Assembly (NCBI RefSeq): GCF_031326345.1
Contig: NZ_CP133671.1
Coordinates: 124,001-188,000 of the forward strand
Source: Aureispira sp. CCB-E
Lineage (GTDB): Bacteria > Bacteroidota > Bacteroidia > Chitinophagales > Saprospiraceae
Direction: 5' to 3'
Length of the DNA stretch: 64,000 nucleotides
Shown: positions 38,102-47,538 of the stretch, in pieces
Numbering within the stretch: position 1 is the first letter of the stretch
Layout of the letters: every line of letters begins with the position of its first letter
Position numbers and translations under genes: made by a program
The notes under the pieces: model-generated
Databases searched by the model: none
Seen by the model: the letters and a program-made list of their open reading frames with translations, nothing else
What the model was told of the DNA's origin: nothing

Positions 38102-38124
38102 CCACGTAGTAGCAGCGCAGCTAA
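38102..38124 (+). repeat. Dispersed intergenic repeat, copy 3
   Basis: Same orientation as the copy at 4914 and differing from it by one base over 23 nt. Lies ~170 bp from copy 2 in opposite orientation, so the two could pair as a large stem-loop. Confidence 0.6.
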
Positions 38125-38144
38125 CTATTGATACAACAAACTAT

Positions 38145-38179
38145 TAAAAAAAAAGCGTTTCATATAAAATGAAACGCTT
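38145..38179 (-). terminator. Terminator after tsf
   Basis: Minus-strand hairpin with a perfect 11-bp stem (38169-38179 with 38153-38163), 5-nt loop and a run of eight T. It lies immediately after the tsf stop. Confidence 0.88.
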
Positions 38180-38189
38180 AAAATAAATC

Positions 38190-39029
38190 TTAACCTAAAG
38201 TTACATGTTTGAAATCAGTAACAGTAAGTTCTTTATCGATAGACTGAATATATTGTTTAACAGTCTCTTTCTTTTCAGCTTTTACGTATTCTTGGTTCAA
38301 CAAGGTTTTTTCTTTGTAGAATTTCCCTAGTTTACCTTGAGCAATTTTTTCAAGCATTGCCTCTGGTTTACCCTCTTGGCGAGCTTGCTCTTTTCCAATT
38401 TCGATTTCTTTCTCAACTACAGAAGCATCAACACCATCTTTGTCAACAGCGATAGGATGCATTGCTGCAATTTGCATTGCTACGTTTCTTCCTGCTTCTT
38501 CTAGAGAATCGTTTGCTTTGTTGAAACCAACAATAACACCTGCTTTGTGTCCCATATGAATATAAGGAACTACTTGAGTAGCTTCTAGTCTTTCGTAAGC
38601 AGCCAATTCAATTTTTTCACCAATAACACCAGTTCTTTCAACTAATTTATCAGCAATTGTTTGACCATCCATAGTTACAGCCAACAAATCTTCTTTTGTA
38701 GCAACAAATTCTGCCAATGCTTTGTCAGCAACAGATTTAGCAAAAGCAACAAAATCATCGTTTTTAGCAACGAAATCAGTTTCACAACCGATACGAACGA
38801 TAATTCCTTTAGAGTTATCCTCAGAAGTAGCAGCAACAACAACACCTTCTTTAGCATCGCGATCAGCACGCTTCTCAGTCATTTTTTGACCTTTTTTACG
38901 AAGGTATGCGATTGCTTCTTCCATATCACCGTTTGCTTCAACAAGTGCTTTTTTGCAATCCATCATCCCTGCACCAGTTTGGTCACGCAAGGCTTTTACA
39001 TCTTTGGCAGTAATTTTAATAGTAGCCAT
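38190..39029 (-). CDS. tsf: Elongation factor Ts
   Basis: A 279-residue EF-Ts, the nucleotide exchange factor for EF-Tu. The N-terminal UBA-like domain reads ITAKDVKALRDQTGAGMMDCKKALVEANGD. The core has IVRIGCETDFVAKNDDF and the TDFV motif that contacts EF-Tu. It follows rpsB as in most bacteria. Confidence 0.97.
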   Translation of the reverse strand: MATIKITAKDVKALRDQTGAGMMDCKKALVEANGDMEEAIAYLRKKGQKMTEKRADRDAKEGVVVAATSEDNSKGIIVRIGCETDFVAKNDDFVAFAKSVADKALAEFVATKEDLLAVTMDGQTIADKLVERTGVIGEKIELAAYERLEATQVVPYIHMGHKAGVIVGFNKANDSLEEAGRNVAMQIAAMHPIAVDKDGVDASVVEKEIEIGKEQARQEGKPEAMLEKIAQGKLGKFYKEKTLLNQEYVKAEKKETVKQYIQSIDKELTVTDFKHVTLG

Positions 39030-39185
39030 GATTTTATTAAGATTTAATATATATCAAATAAATACTTCATGGATTTTTTGGCAATCCATACACTTGTAAA
39101 ATTACCAAAAGAGCCATGAAGTAAAATCAAATTATTTAGAAAATTGTTTAACGTCAAAGCGTTTTACAAGTCAATCTACAATTAA

Positions 39186-39917
39186 TTATGCAGATGTTTC
39201 TTCTGTTTTTGCTTTTTCGTCTTTTCCTTGACTTCTTTCAGCCAAGCCTTCTTTGATAGCAGCTACCAAATAATCTGTAATGATTTTGATAGACTTAGAA
39301 GCATCATCGTTAGCAGGAATTGCAAAATCTACTTTAGTTGGATCAGAGTTTGTATCTACAACACCAACTGTTTTGATTCCCAAACGAGTAGCTTCAGCTA
39401 CAGCCAAGTGTTCGTGATTGATATCCAAAATCAACAAAGCATTTGGCAAACGGTTCAATTGAGCCATACCACCAAAAACACGCTCCAATTTAGTATGAGT
39501 GCGCGTCATGGTTAGACGCTCTTTCTTAGTAATATTATCCAAAGAACCATCGTTCAACATGGTTTGGATTTTTTGCATCTTGCGAATAGACTGACGAATC
39601 GTAGAGAAGTTTGTCATCATTCCTCCCAACCAACGATCTGTCACGTAAGGCATTCCTACACTTTGTGCTGCTTCAGAGATAATTTCACGAGCTTGCTTTT
39701 TAGTACCAACAAACATAATTTTTTTGCCAGACTTAGCCATTTGGCGCAACGCTTTTGCTGCTGTTTCTAAACCTTCGATCGTACGATTTAGGTCGATAAC
39801 ATGGATCCCTTTGCGTTCCATGAAGATATAAGGACTCATCTTTGGATTCCACTTTCTTTTCATGTGACCAAAGTGGCATCCTGCATCCAATAGTTCTTTA
39901 TGAGATGGAGTTTGCAT
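39186..39917 (-). CDS. rpsB: 30S ribosomal protein S2
   Basis: A 243-residue S2 with the typical start LLDAGCHFGHMKRKWNPKM, then FVGTKKQAREII, YVTDRWLGGMMTNF and IGVVDTNSDP-like (VGVVDTNSDPTKVDFAIPAND). Upstream of tsf on the same strand. Confidence 0.98.
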   Translation of the reverse strand: MQTPSHKELLDAGCHFGHMKRKWNPKMSPYIFMERKGIHVIDLNRTIEGLETAAKALRQMAKSGKKIMFVGTKKQAREIISEAAQSVGMPYVTDRWLGGMMTNFSTIRQSIRKMQKIQTMLNDGSLDNITKKERLTMTRTHTKLERVFGGMAQLNRLPNALLILDINHEHLAVAEATRLGIKTVGVVDTNSDPTKVDFAIPANDDASKSIKIITDYLVAAIKEGLAERSQGKDEKAKTEETSA

Positions 39918-40048
39918 ATTATATTATTCTTTGATTAGACTATTTGTAGAAGTCTAAGGTTAATGTTAAATATAGGAAAGGCTTTTTGTCGAATTGCTTT
40001 TGAAAAAAAGCCAACAAGTTGCCCAACCTGAAATAGATAGACAAAAAA

Positions 40049-40435
40049 TTAACGCTTGCTAAATTGAAAGCTTTTACGTGCTTTAGGTTTACCGTATTTC
40101 TTACGCTCAACAACGCGAGAATCACGAGATAGTAACTTAGCAGCTTTAAGAGGCTCACGAAATTCTTCGTTGATTTTGCACAATGCACGAGCAATACCCA
40201 AACGAACCGCTTCTGCTTGTCCTTTGATACCACCACCTCTAACGTTAACTTTTAAATCATAAATACTCAAGACATCAACCAATGTCAATGGCTCCAAAAT
40301 TTTTCCTTGAACATGTTCTACAGGGAAGTATTCTTTGTAATCTTTGCCATTCACAACAACATTACCACTACCTTGCTTTAAGTAAACACGAGCAACAGCA
40401 GCTTTTCTTCTCCCTAGTCCATTTATAATTTCCAT
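40049..40435 (-). CDS. rpsI: 30S ribosomal protein S9
   Basis: A 128-residue S9. It has GLGRRKAAVARVYLKQGSG, the conserved VNVRGGGIKGQAEAVRLGIARAL, and a basic C-terminal tail (YGKPKARKSFQFSKR) that reaches the P-site tRNA. It lies 13 bp after rplM. Confidence 0.98.
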   Translation of the reverse strand: MEIINGLGRRKAAVARVYLKQGSGNVVVNGKDYKEYFPVEHVQGKILEPLTLVDVLSIYDLKVNVRGGGIKGQAEAVRLGIARALCKINEEFREPLKAAKLLSRDSRVVERKKYGKPKARKSFQFSKR

Positions 40436-40448
40436 AATGATACTTCTT

Positions 40449-40895
40449 TTATTTTAGCTCTAGTTTAGACGGCTTTTGAGCGTTGTGTGGATGCTCTGAC
40501 CCCTCGTAAACAAATAGTTTTTTGTACATAGCATTCCCCAATTTTGTTTTAGGCAACATTCCTTTTACAGCAATCTCGATCAAACGATTTGGGTATTTTG
40601 CTAAGATTTGTGCAGGTGTTCTTTGTTTTTGCCCACCTGGGTACCCTGAATGCGTATAGTGTACTTTTTGTGTTAATTTTTTACCTGTAAGCAATACTTT
40701 TTCAGCATTAATTACAATCACATAATCACCACAATCTACATGCGGGGTATAGCTAGCTTTGTGCTTTCCACGCAAAACTGCAGCTATTTTAGATGCCATA
40801 CGGCCCAATGGCTGTCCTTCTGCATCTATGACCAACCAAGTACGAGAAACAGTCTCCTTCTTAGCCGATTGAGTTTTATAGCTCAATGTATCCAC
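40449..40895 (-). CDS. rplM: 50S ribosomal protein L13
   Basis: A 148-residue L13 with [44 protein letters not shown] and [19 protein letters not shown]. First gene of the minus-strand ribosomal cluster. A promoter element lies ~75 bp upstream. Confidence 0.98.
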   Translation of the reverse strand: MDTLSYKTQSAKKETVSRTWLVIDAEGQPLGRMASKIAAVLRGKHKASYTPHVDCGDYVIVINAEKVLLTGKKLTQKVHYTHSGYPGGQKQRTPAQILAKYPNRLIEIAVKGMLPKTKLGNAMYKKLFVYEGSEHPHNAQKPSKLELK

Positions 40896-40967
40896 AATTA
40901 TATTCTTTTAATTATTAAAAAATTGTCTCTTTAAAATGAGCTAGATATACATAGCTCAAAGCGAATG

Positions 40968-40975
40968 CAAAAGTA
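40968..40975 (-). promoter_or_regulatory. -7 promoter element of the rplM cluster
   Basis: The minus strand reads TACTTTTG followed by CATTCG, a full TAnnTTTG match at a sensible distance from rplM. The upstream -33 half is buried in A/T tracts and is not clear. Confidence 0.55.
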
Positions 40976-41202
40976 CAACGAGCTTTTTTAAAAAAGAAGT
41001 TTTTTTTCCTTTTTTTTTGAAATTCATTTTATAAACCACTGAAAAACAGTAAAAAAATCGCACAGCTTTTTAAAACACCTGTTAAAAATGCGTTATTTTA
41101 GCTTTTTCAAAGGTACTTTTTAACAATTTAGTATAGTTATTGACTACCTTAATGGTATCAGATCAATAGTCGTCTATTAACTCTAAATATTCAATTATAT
41201 AT

Positions 41203-41847
41203 ATGACAACAATCAAAATAATCATAACCTCCCTCCTGCTCTATTCTGTTGGCAACTTATTCGCACAAGGAAATTCGACAGCAATTCGACATGGAGAATA
41301 CTACGGCACTACAACCATCAATGGTCATATTGTCAAGATATTAATTATAGATGGCGATACCCTTCCTGTGGCAGATATGGAGGGCATACAAGTAACTCAA
41401 AAACGAAATTTTGCTAACAGAGAAGAACGTAGACGCTACAAACAATGGAGAAAATATGCTGCCAAAGTATATCCCTATGCCGCTGAAGCCATTCGGCTTT
41501 ATAGGGAAGTAGAAGAAGCTACTAAAGACATGAAAAAAGGTAAAAAACGAAAATATGGTCGCAAGAAAGAAAAAGAATTAAAACCGCAATATACCGAAGA
41601 GCTAAAAAAGTTAACCAAATCGCAAGGGTATATTCTTATCAAAATGGTTGAGCGGGAATTAAAAAAACCTTTCTTTGATGTTGTTGTTCAATTAGAAGGT
41701 CGTTGGAAAGCCATGCAATGGCAAACATTAGGTAGATGGTATGGTTATAATCTAAAAACAGGATATGATCCCAAGGATGACGAGCTACTAGAATCTATTT
41801 TAGCCGATCTTAACATTACCTATGGAACTGAAAAAGTGAAAGAATAA
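41203..41847 (+). CDS. DUF4294 family protein
   Basis: A 214-residue protein with a signal peptide (ITSLLLYSVGNLFAQ). It has the hallmarks of the Bacteroidota DUF4294 family: GDTLPVADMEGIQV, then REERRRYKQWRKYAAKVYPYAAEAIRLY, a basic linker (KKGKKRKYGRKKEKE) and GYILIKMVERELKKPFFDVV. Likely periplasmic; no function is known for the family. It ends at a strong terminator. Confidence 0.85.
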   Translation: MTTIKIIITSLLLYSVGNLFAQGNSTAIRHGEYYGTTTINGHIVKILIIDGDTLPVADMEGIQVTQKRNFANREERRRYKQWRKYAAKVYPYAAEAIRLYREVEEATKDMKKGKKRKYGRKKEKELKPQYTEELKKLTKSQGYILIKMVERELKKPFFDVVVQLEGRWKAMQWQTLGRWYGYNLKTGYDPKDDELLESILADLNITYGTEKVKE

Positions 41848-41905
41848 AACCAAAGCGAATCTTATTAGAAATAAATTGGGCACAGAGTTCACCTCTGTTA
41901 TTGCT

Positions 41906-41950
41906 AAACAAAACCTACAAACCTAAAAACTTGTAGGTTTTGTTTTTTAC
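41906..41950 (+). terminator. Terminator after the DUF4294 gene
   Basis: A perfect 15-bp stem (41906-41920 with 41931-41945), a 10-nt loop, and a T-tract. Confidence 0.9.
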
Positions 41951-42260
41951 TATTCTTGTGTATAATTCAACTTCTTGTATCGTTATAATACTATATTTAA
42001 TAATTGGTAGTCATTACTTTATTTCTAAAAGTAGATTTACAATCTACTAAGGGATTGTTTTGAACAAAAAACTTTAAATAGGCAAAAAATTGCAACTCAA
42101 AGGTAGGGGGCAAAGTTTTTTATTCGGTATTAACAATGGACATTGTTATTTTTTAGCCATATCTTTATTTTTTTGTCCTCTTAATAATGAATAATTAGAC
42201 ACAACCACACTCCCAAACGAGTATACCTTAGCCCTCTATTTTTTAGATGTAAAAATCAAG

Positions 42261-42268
42261 TAACTTTG
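42261..42268 (+). promoter_or_regulatory. -7 promoter element of the T9SS protease gene
   Basis: TAACTTTG followed by TAACC fits TAnnTTTG. The start codon is ~98 nt downstream. The -33 region is only T-rich, not a clear TTTG. Confidence 0.45.
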
Positions 42269-42365
42269 TAACCTTACAATATCAACACTCTAAAATCCCC
42301 TTTAATTTAATATTCATTCAAAAATAACTTAATCGCTCCCCACATCACAGACATAATAAAACAGT

Positions 42366-45038
42366 ATGAAAGGGATTATTTTTTCGATCACAATCAGCAT
42401 TTTTCTTAGCACCTTCAGTCTTGCCCAAAACGAACAGTATGTTCCCAATCAGTTTTTGATTCAGATCAAGGCTCAGCATAATATCAAAGAACTAATGGCT
42501 CGATTAGTTGATTACAACCGTTCTATAGAGTGGCAAAAGCCACAACAACTCATTCCTAACATGGACATTTGGCTATTAGAGCACAACCAACCCAATTTGC
42601 AAGAAAAACTTTTACATATTTTGCAAGACTTGTCTATGGTACAGGTTGCTCAGTACAACCACAAAGTAAACCTTCGATCGCCTAGCCCAATGGCAACGAC
42701 TCCTAATGATCCTTTATTTAACAATCAATGGCAATACATCAATACTGGAGCAGGTGGAGGCACAGCAGGTGTTGACTTAGATGCTGAATTAGCTTGGGAT
42801 ATTACCACAGGAGGACTGACAGCGAACAACGATACCATTGTTGTCGCCATTTTAGACAATGGAATAAGTCCATCTCAAACCGATTTTGGCAACAATATCT
42901 GGGTCAACCATGCTGAAATCCCTAATAACAATGTAGATGATGACGGAAATGGCTATAAAGACGACTACAAAGGTTGGAACCCCACTAGCAATACAGATTT
43001 AATTGCTGGAGGTTCACATGGAACATCAGTAGCAGGCATTATTGGTGCAAAAGGTGATAATAACAATGGAGTTGCTGGGGTAAATTGGAATGTAAAAATG
43101 ATGATTATAAAAAATGATTTTAACACCAATGAAGCCCATGTTCTGTCTTCTTATGGATATGTACTCACACAACGAAAAATTTATAATCAAACCAATGGAG
43201 CGCGTGGAGCTTATGTAGTTGCTACCAATGCTTCTTGGGGTTTAGATAATGGACAACCCGCCAATGCTCCGCTTTGGTGTTCGTTTTTTGATACCTTAGG
43301 CTCCTATGGAATACTAAACATTGCTTCTACCGCCAATGCTAATGTAGATATAGAAGTGGTTGGTGATCTTCCAACAGCTTGCCCTAGCGATTATTTAGTA
43401 GCAGTTACCAATATTAATAAATTAGGTCAAAAAGACTTTGGTGCGGCATATGGCAATATTAGTATCGATTTAGGTGCTTTTGGTGCTGGTGTCTACACCA
43501 CCAAGGCGCCATCTGGTTTTGGCACCTTTGGGGGAACTTCCGCTGCCTGTCCTCATGTAGCAGGAGCTGTTGCATTGATGTATGCTGGAGCTTGTAGTAA
43601 TTTTATGTCTTACTCTTTAGCGCATCCAGACAGTGCGGCACTCAAAATGAAAACATACTTGATGAACGGAGTAGTCCCCATTACAGATTTGGCAGGACGC
43701 AGTGTTTCGGAAGGCTACTTAAACTTAAATAATAGTTTAAACTTATGTGTGAATGACTGTCCTACCAATACCTGTTTCTCTGTTTACGCCATTCACTCTA
43801 GTGCTGTTATTGATACACAAGCCCAAATCAATTTCACCTTTACTCCTACCGTTAATCAAGCTCAATATCGCTACAAAGCACAAGGTGGGGCATGGTCTTC
43901 GTACAACCTTATTCCTGTAGGGCAATCCAATTTTACATTGAACAATCTCACAGCCTGTACCAATTACGATGTAGAGATTGTCTCTTTTTGTAATGGCTCA
44001 ACAGGTGAAAAAAACTTTTTTAGCTTCAAAACCGATGGTTGCTGTGAAGCTCCTAGAAATATCACCCATACTTCAGTTAGTCCTGATTCGGTATATGTGG
44101 AGTGGTCTAGTGTGCTAGCTGCCAATAGTTATCTAGTTGAATACAAAGAAATTAATACCACAACATGGCAACAACTGCCTAGTACAAGTAACAACAGCTA
44201 CTGGTTATCTGGTCTAAATGCCTGTAGTTATTATGATTTGCGTATTCAAACGATTTGTAATAATGGTGCTAGAACCAATTATTCGGATACCATCCACTTT
44301 GTAACATTGGGCTGTGCATCTTGCAGTACAATCAATTACTGTGCTGCCAATGGCAACAATACGACCGATGACTGGATAGATACCTTTAGGGTTGATAATT
44401 TCACCTATGCTTCTGGCAATAATAATGGCTATTTTTTATATAGCAATATTGATATTTTCCTAGGCAAAGGAGACTTTCACAACATAGCGATTAGTCAAGG
44501 TAAGAGCTTTACAGAGCATGTAAAAATTTGGTTGGATTTAAACCAAGATGGTGATTTTTGGGATCCAGGAGAAGAAATTTATAGTGCTGTTATGCCTGTT
44601 AATATGTCTACAATCTACGGTTCTATCATTGTCCCTCCAACTGCTTTGTTGGGTGTTACTCGAATGCGTGTTGGGATTCGCTGGAACAACCCTCCATTGG
44701 TCTGTGGGGTAACCGATTTAGGAGAAATTGAAGATTATTGTGTGCAAATAATTCCAGGAACAGCCATCCAACAACTTCCTAGTAGCCTTAGCACTTGCAC
44801 CATTGCCCCTAATCCTTTTTCTGAAAAGATTACATTAACGCTAGATTTAAACCAAGATACAGATGTTCATTTGTCAATTCTATCGGCAACAGGGCAATTG
44901 GTCTACCATGATATTTTAAAAAATCAAACAACAGGGGTTCATTCAATCGAGTTAGCTCCCAATATGCCAACAGGGGTCTATTTTCTACAAGTCAAAACAC
45001 AAGACGGACAGGTCACTAAGCGAATTGTTAAATTATAA
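42366..45038 (+). CDS. Secreted subtilisin-like (S8) serine protease with GEVED domain and T9SS sorting domain
   Basis: An 890-residue protease. Signal peptide SIFLSTFSLAQ is followed by a ~90-residue propeptide-like region. The S8 domain (~125-460) shows the catalytic triad: Asp in VVAILDNG, His in GGSHGTSVAG and Ser in FGGTSAACPHVAG. Two fibronectin-type-III-like domains follow (~465-650), the second with CSYYDLRIQTIC. A GEVED domain (KIWLDLNQDGDFWDPGEEIY ... DLGEIEDYCVQI) precedes the C-terminal T9SS type A sorting domain (IAPNPFSEKI ... GVYFLQVKTQDG). It is expected at the cell surface or outside the cell, degrading protein. Confidence 0.95.
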   Translation: MKGIIFSITISIFLSTFSLAQNEQYVPNQFLIQIKAQHNIKELMARLVDYNRSIEWQKPQQLIPNMDIWLLEHNQPNLQEKLLHILQDLSMVQVAQYNHKVNLRSPSPMATTPNDPLFNNQWQYINTGAGGGTAGVDLDAELAWDITTGGLTANNDTIVVAILDNGISPSQTDFGNNIWVNHAEIPNNNVDDDGNGYKDDYKGWNPTSNTDLIAGGSHGTSVAGIIGAKGDNNNGVAGVNWNVKMMIIKNDFNTNEAHVLSSYGYVLTQRKIYNQTNGARGAYVVATNASWGLDNGQPANAPLWCSFFDTLGSYGILNIASTANANVDIEVVGDLPTACPSDYLVAVTNINKLGQKDFGAAYGNISIDLGAFGAGVYTTKAPSGFGTFGGTSAACPHVAGAVALMYAGACSNFMSYSLAHPDSAALKMKTYLMNGVVPITDLAGRSVSEGYLNLNNSLNLCVNDCPTNTCFSVYAIHSSAVIDTQAQINFTFTPTVNQAQYRYKAQGGAWSSYNLIPVGQSNFTLNNLTACTNYDVEIVSFCNGSTGEKNFFSFKTDGCCEAPRNITHTSVSPDSVYVEWSSVLAANSYLVEYKEINTTTWQQLPSTSNNSYWLSGLNACSYYDLRIQTICNNGARTNYSDTIHFVTLGCASCSTINYCAANGNNTTDDWIDTFRVDNFTYASGNNNGYFLYSNIDIFLGKGDFHNIAISQGKSFTEHVKIWLDLNQDGDFWDPGEEIYSAVMPVNMSTIYGSIIVPPTALLGVTRMRVGIRWNNPPLVCGVTDLGEIEDYCVQIIPGTAIQQLPSSLSTCTIAPNPFSEKITLTLDLNQDTDVHLSILSATGQLVYHDILKNQTTGVHSIELAPNMPTGVYFLQVKTQDGQVTKRIVKL

Positions 45039-45057
45039 AGTAGTACTTGCTTCTCTT

Positions 45058-45089
45058 AGCCAGTTTTCATGCGAAAGCTGGCTTTTTTT
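45058..45089 (+). terminator. Terminator after the T9SS protease
   Basis: An 11-bp stem with one wobble (45058-45068 with 45073-45083), a 4-nt loop and a T-tract. Confidence 0.85.
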
Positions 45090-45145
45090 ATCCTACTGTT
45101 ACGATTAGGTTGAAACCACAAAAGCTAACTACTAACTATCAACAG

Positions 45146-45163
45146 TTAGCTGCGCTGCTACTA
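45146..45163 (-). repeat. Dispersed intergenic repeat, copy 4
   Basis: The plus strand reads TTAGCTGCGCTGCTACTA, the complement of the core at 4914. It sits between the convergent protease and dinB genes. Confidence 0.55.
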
Positions 45164-45177
45164 AACTATACCATCAA

Positions 45178-46278
45178 TCAAAAATCATCAAAATCAAATT
45201 TAAGTTGATAACCTATACCAGGAATATCTCCTTGTTTTTGCAAATTAGATGCAGTTAGACCTATTAGTCTTATTTTTTCAAAGCTATCTATGTTATCTCG
45301 TAATAACTCGTGGGCAAACTTCCGAATTTCATCCAAAGAAGTAATATAGTACTCCTTCGACAAAGAGCGAGTCATGAGTTGAAAATCACTTGTTTTTAAC
45401 TTTAGTGTAATCGTTCTACCAAAATTATTGGCTTTGGTCAGCCGTTCAAAAAACTGTAAGATAATTGGCTCTAAGGCTATTACAATATCTTCAAATGTTG
45501 ATAAATCTTCTCTAAAGGTTCGTTCTACAGCCAACGATTTTCGAATGCGATTGGAATTAACTGGTCGGTTGTCAATTCCTCGGACAATGTTATAATAAAA
45601 TCGCCCGACCTTACCAAAATATTGCGCCAACTCTAGTTTGGTCAATTTTTTAAGATCTCCTCCCGTTTGAAGACCAAGGCTACGCATTTTTTCAGCCGTT
45701 ACCTTTCCGACTCCATGGAATTTTTTTACGGGCAATTGCTCCAAAAAGGGAATAGCTTGATGAGGACGAATAACCGTAATGCCATTGGGTTTCTTTAAAT
45801 CCGAAGCAATTTTAGCAATAAATTTACAGTAGGAAACACCCGCAGAACAGGTCAATTGTGTAGCTTCCCAAATGTCTTGCATGATGCTAGTGGCTACATC
45901 TGTTGCCAAGGCAATATTTTTTTTATTGGTTGTTACATCCAAATAAGCCTCATCCAACGAAAGAGGCTCTATCGAATCTGTATACGATTCAAAAATTGTA
46001 CGAATCTGTTGCGAAACTTGCCGATACACATCAAATCGAGCAGGGACAAAAATTAGTTGAGGACATAATTGCTTGGCTCTAAAGCTAGACATTGCAGAGT
46101 GCACCCCATATTTACGAGCCTCATAACTAGCCGTTGCCACCACTCCTCTAGAACCTCCTCCTCCTACAGCTATAGCTTTTCCTTTCAGTTCTGGATGGTC
46201 TCGCTGCTCTATGGAAGCATAAAATGCATCCATATCAATGTGTATAATTCGTCTAGTATAATCAGCTTCTATTCCCAA
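45178..46278 (-). CDS. dinB: DNA polymerase IV (Y-family)
   Basis: A 366-residue translesion polymerase. Motifs are IIHIDMDAFYASIEQRDHPELKG with the first catalytic Asp, GVVATASYEARKYGVHSAM, SLDEAYLDVT with the other acidic residues, CSAGVSYCKFIAKIASDLKKPNG, and a helix-hairpin-helix (FHGVGKVTAEKMRSLGL). The C-terminus (IPGIGYQLKFDFDDF) may be a sliding-clamp contact. No LexA-type box was recognised upstream. Confidence 0.95.
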   Translation of the reverse strand: MGIEADYTRRIIHIDMDAFYASIEQRDHPELKGKAIAVGGGGSRGVVATASYEARKYGVHSAMSSFRAKQLCPQLIFVPARFDVYRQVSQQIRTIFESYTDSIEPLSLDEAYLDVTTNKKNIALATDVATSIMQDIWEATQLTCSAGVSYCKFIAKIASDLKKPNGITVIRPHQAIPFLEQLPVKKFHGVGKVTAEKMRSLGLQTGGDLKKLTKLELAQYFGKVGRFYYNIVRGIDNRPVNSNRIRKSLAVERTFREDLSTFEDIVIALEPIILQFFERLTKANNFGRTITLKLKTSDFQLMTRSLSKEYYITSLDEIRKFAHELLRDNIDSFEKIRLIGLTASNLQKQGDIPGIGYQLKFDFDDF

Positions 46279-46544
46279 TTGTAAAAACTTAAAATGCCTG
46301 TAATTTTAATACGAATATACTATGATTTATTAGGAATAATTAGAATCATATTCTTAAATAACAACACTTCCTGCTAAAATAAAACACATTATAGCATTGC
46401 CAAAACGACGAATATGAGTTCATGTGATACCAATATTGCTTTTCTCTTGACGAATATGGATTTTTTGTTCACAAAAAGATTTAATAACTTATATTAGAGT
46501 AATACTAATATTTAAATTCATTCATCACCTAAATTTATACAACT

Positions 46545-46943
46545 ATGAAAAACTTATTTTTATGCAGTGTTTTCTTTTTCCTAATGAGTTTCTCTTATGG
46601 ACAGACATTAGTTGTCACGAACTCAACAGGTTTCCCGCTTACCGTTGGAGCGCAACTGACCTGCGAATCTCCCAATGTATGTCCACCTAGTATTGGAGCA
46701 TCCGTCAACACAACGGATCCAGTTCCTGACGGAACAACAACAACATTAACATTTCCAGACCCTGACTCAGGTTGTACAGGACCTTATCGTCCTTATAGAA
46801 TTGGAGCTAGTATTTTTGGTGGGGGATCGGCGAGTTGGCAGATAAACACTTGCTGGAATCCAGCTTGTGTCACTAGTTCTGGTCCCTTTAACATTGTCAT
46901 TACATTCTGTTCAGACACAGAAACTCATGTTACTATTTTTTAG
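46545..46943 (+). CDS. Small secreted protein of unknown function
   Basis: A 132-residue protein with a clean signal peptide (FFFLMSFSYGQ). The ~112-residue mature part is Thr/Ser/Pro/Gly-rich with six cysteines (for example TCESPNVCPP, DSGCTGP, NTCWNPACV, TFCSD), suggesting a disulphide-bonded beta-rich domain. There is no T9SS tail or lipobox. It is not recognised; it is flanked by dinB and a membrane protein with no evident link. Confidence 0.7.
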   Translation: MKNLFLCSVFFFLMSFSYGQTLVVTNSTGFPLTVGAQLTCESPNVCPPSIGASVNTTDPVPDGTTTTLTFPDPDSGCTGPYRPYRIGASIFGGGSASWQINTCWNPACVTSSGPFNIVITFCSDTETHVTIF

Positions 46944-46980
46944 ATTGTAGCTTGTTCCCTACTTGATTTCTTTTAATATT

Positions 46981-47015
46981 AATGCTTTGTTTCTACTGGA
47001 ATAAAGCATTTTTAT
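46981..47015. terminator. Terminator between convergent genes
   Basis: An 8-bp stem (46981-46988 with 47003-47010) and 14-nt loop, then five T. It is moderate in strength and sits between two convergent genes. Confidence 0.6.
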
Positions 47016-47022
47016 CTATACA

Positions 47023-47538
47023 TTATCGTTTCCAACGGTTGTAAATTCTCTCGCAATAAGCTTTAAAACGCCATCGAACCAACAACTCTAACAGTATTAA
47101 AGCAGGTAATATAGTTACCAGATACAAGACGACTAAAGTAGGTAGAAAACTATTTAGATAAATTAGAAAAGGTTGTAATAATCCAAACATTAGGGTTGTG
47201 ACAAATGGCAATAAGGTAAGCAACATATAACAAAACAAATAAGTAGTATCGCCTTTGGGTCCCTTTTCTCGTCCCGATATTTCGGGTTTAACTCCAAAGA
47301 TGTATACCACTTGCAAAAAAAGCATGGACAAAAATGAGTAACGCCCTAACAACTTTCCATATCCCTCTAAATTATAAAACAAATCATTGAGCAAAGTAGG
47401 TAATAAGTGCGCATAACCTAACATTGCAAAGCTAGCTGCTATTAAGATCAATAGTCGAATTAATAAAAAGTCATCGGTTATAATGGTTTTTCGCTGGTGC
47501 TTTGAAGAATTTTTTTTCTCCAGGACAGGCTCTTCCAT
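47023..47538 (-). CDS. Membrane protein of unknown function
   Basis: A 171-residue protein. A short charged N-terminus (EKKNSSKHQRKT) is followed by about four hydrophobic segments (near 26-48, 63-82, 98-118 and 128-155) and a basic C-terminus (RWRFKAYCERIYNRWKR). No family is recognised. Confidence 0.65.
   Translation of the reverse strand: MEEPVLEKKNSSKHQRKTIITDDFLLIRLLILIAASFAMLGYAHLLPTLLNDLFYNLEGYGKLLGRYSFLSMLFLQVVYIFGVKPEISGREKGPKGDTTYLFCYMLLTLLPFVTTLMFGLLQPFLIYLNSFLPTLVVLYLVTILPALILLELLVRWRFKAYCERIYNRWKR

Larger units (their letters stand above)
37691..38189 (-). other. Intergenic region between tsf and pyrH with dispersed repeats
   Basis: A 499-bp gap that interrupts an otherwise core cluster. 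It contains two copies of the GC-rich dispersed repeat (37911-37933 and 38102-38124), a partial one (about 38059-38079), and the tsf terminator. No ORF is supported. Confidence 0.7.
41848..42365 (+). other. Intergenic region before the T9SS protease
   Basis: A 518-bp spacer holding the DUF4294 terminator and a promoter element at 42261-42268. The middle ~270 bp are AT-rich with no ORF or repeat. Confidence 0.6.

Noticed and set aside
38661-39047. 128-codon plus-strand frame opposite tsf.
   Set aside because: It is an antisense shadow of the conserved tsf gene, with Ser/Phe/Asn bias typical of such shadows.
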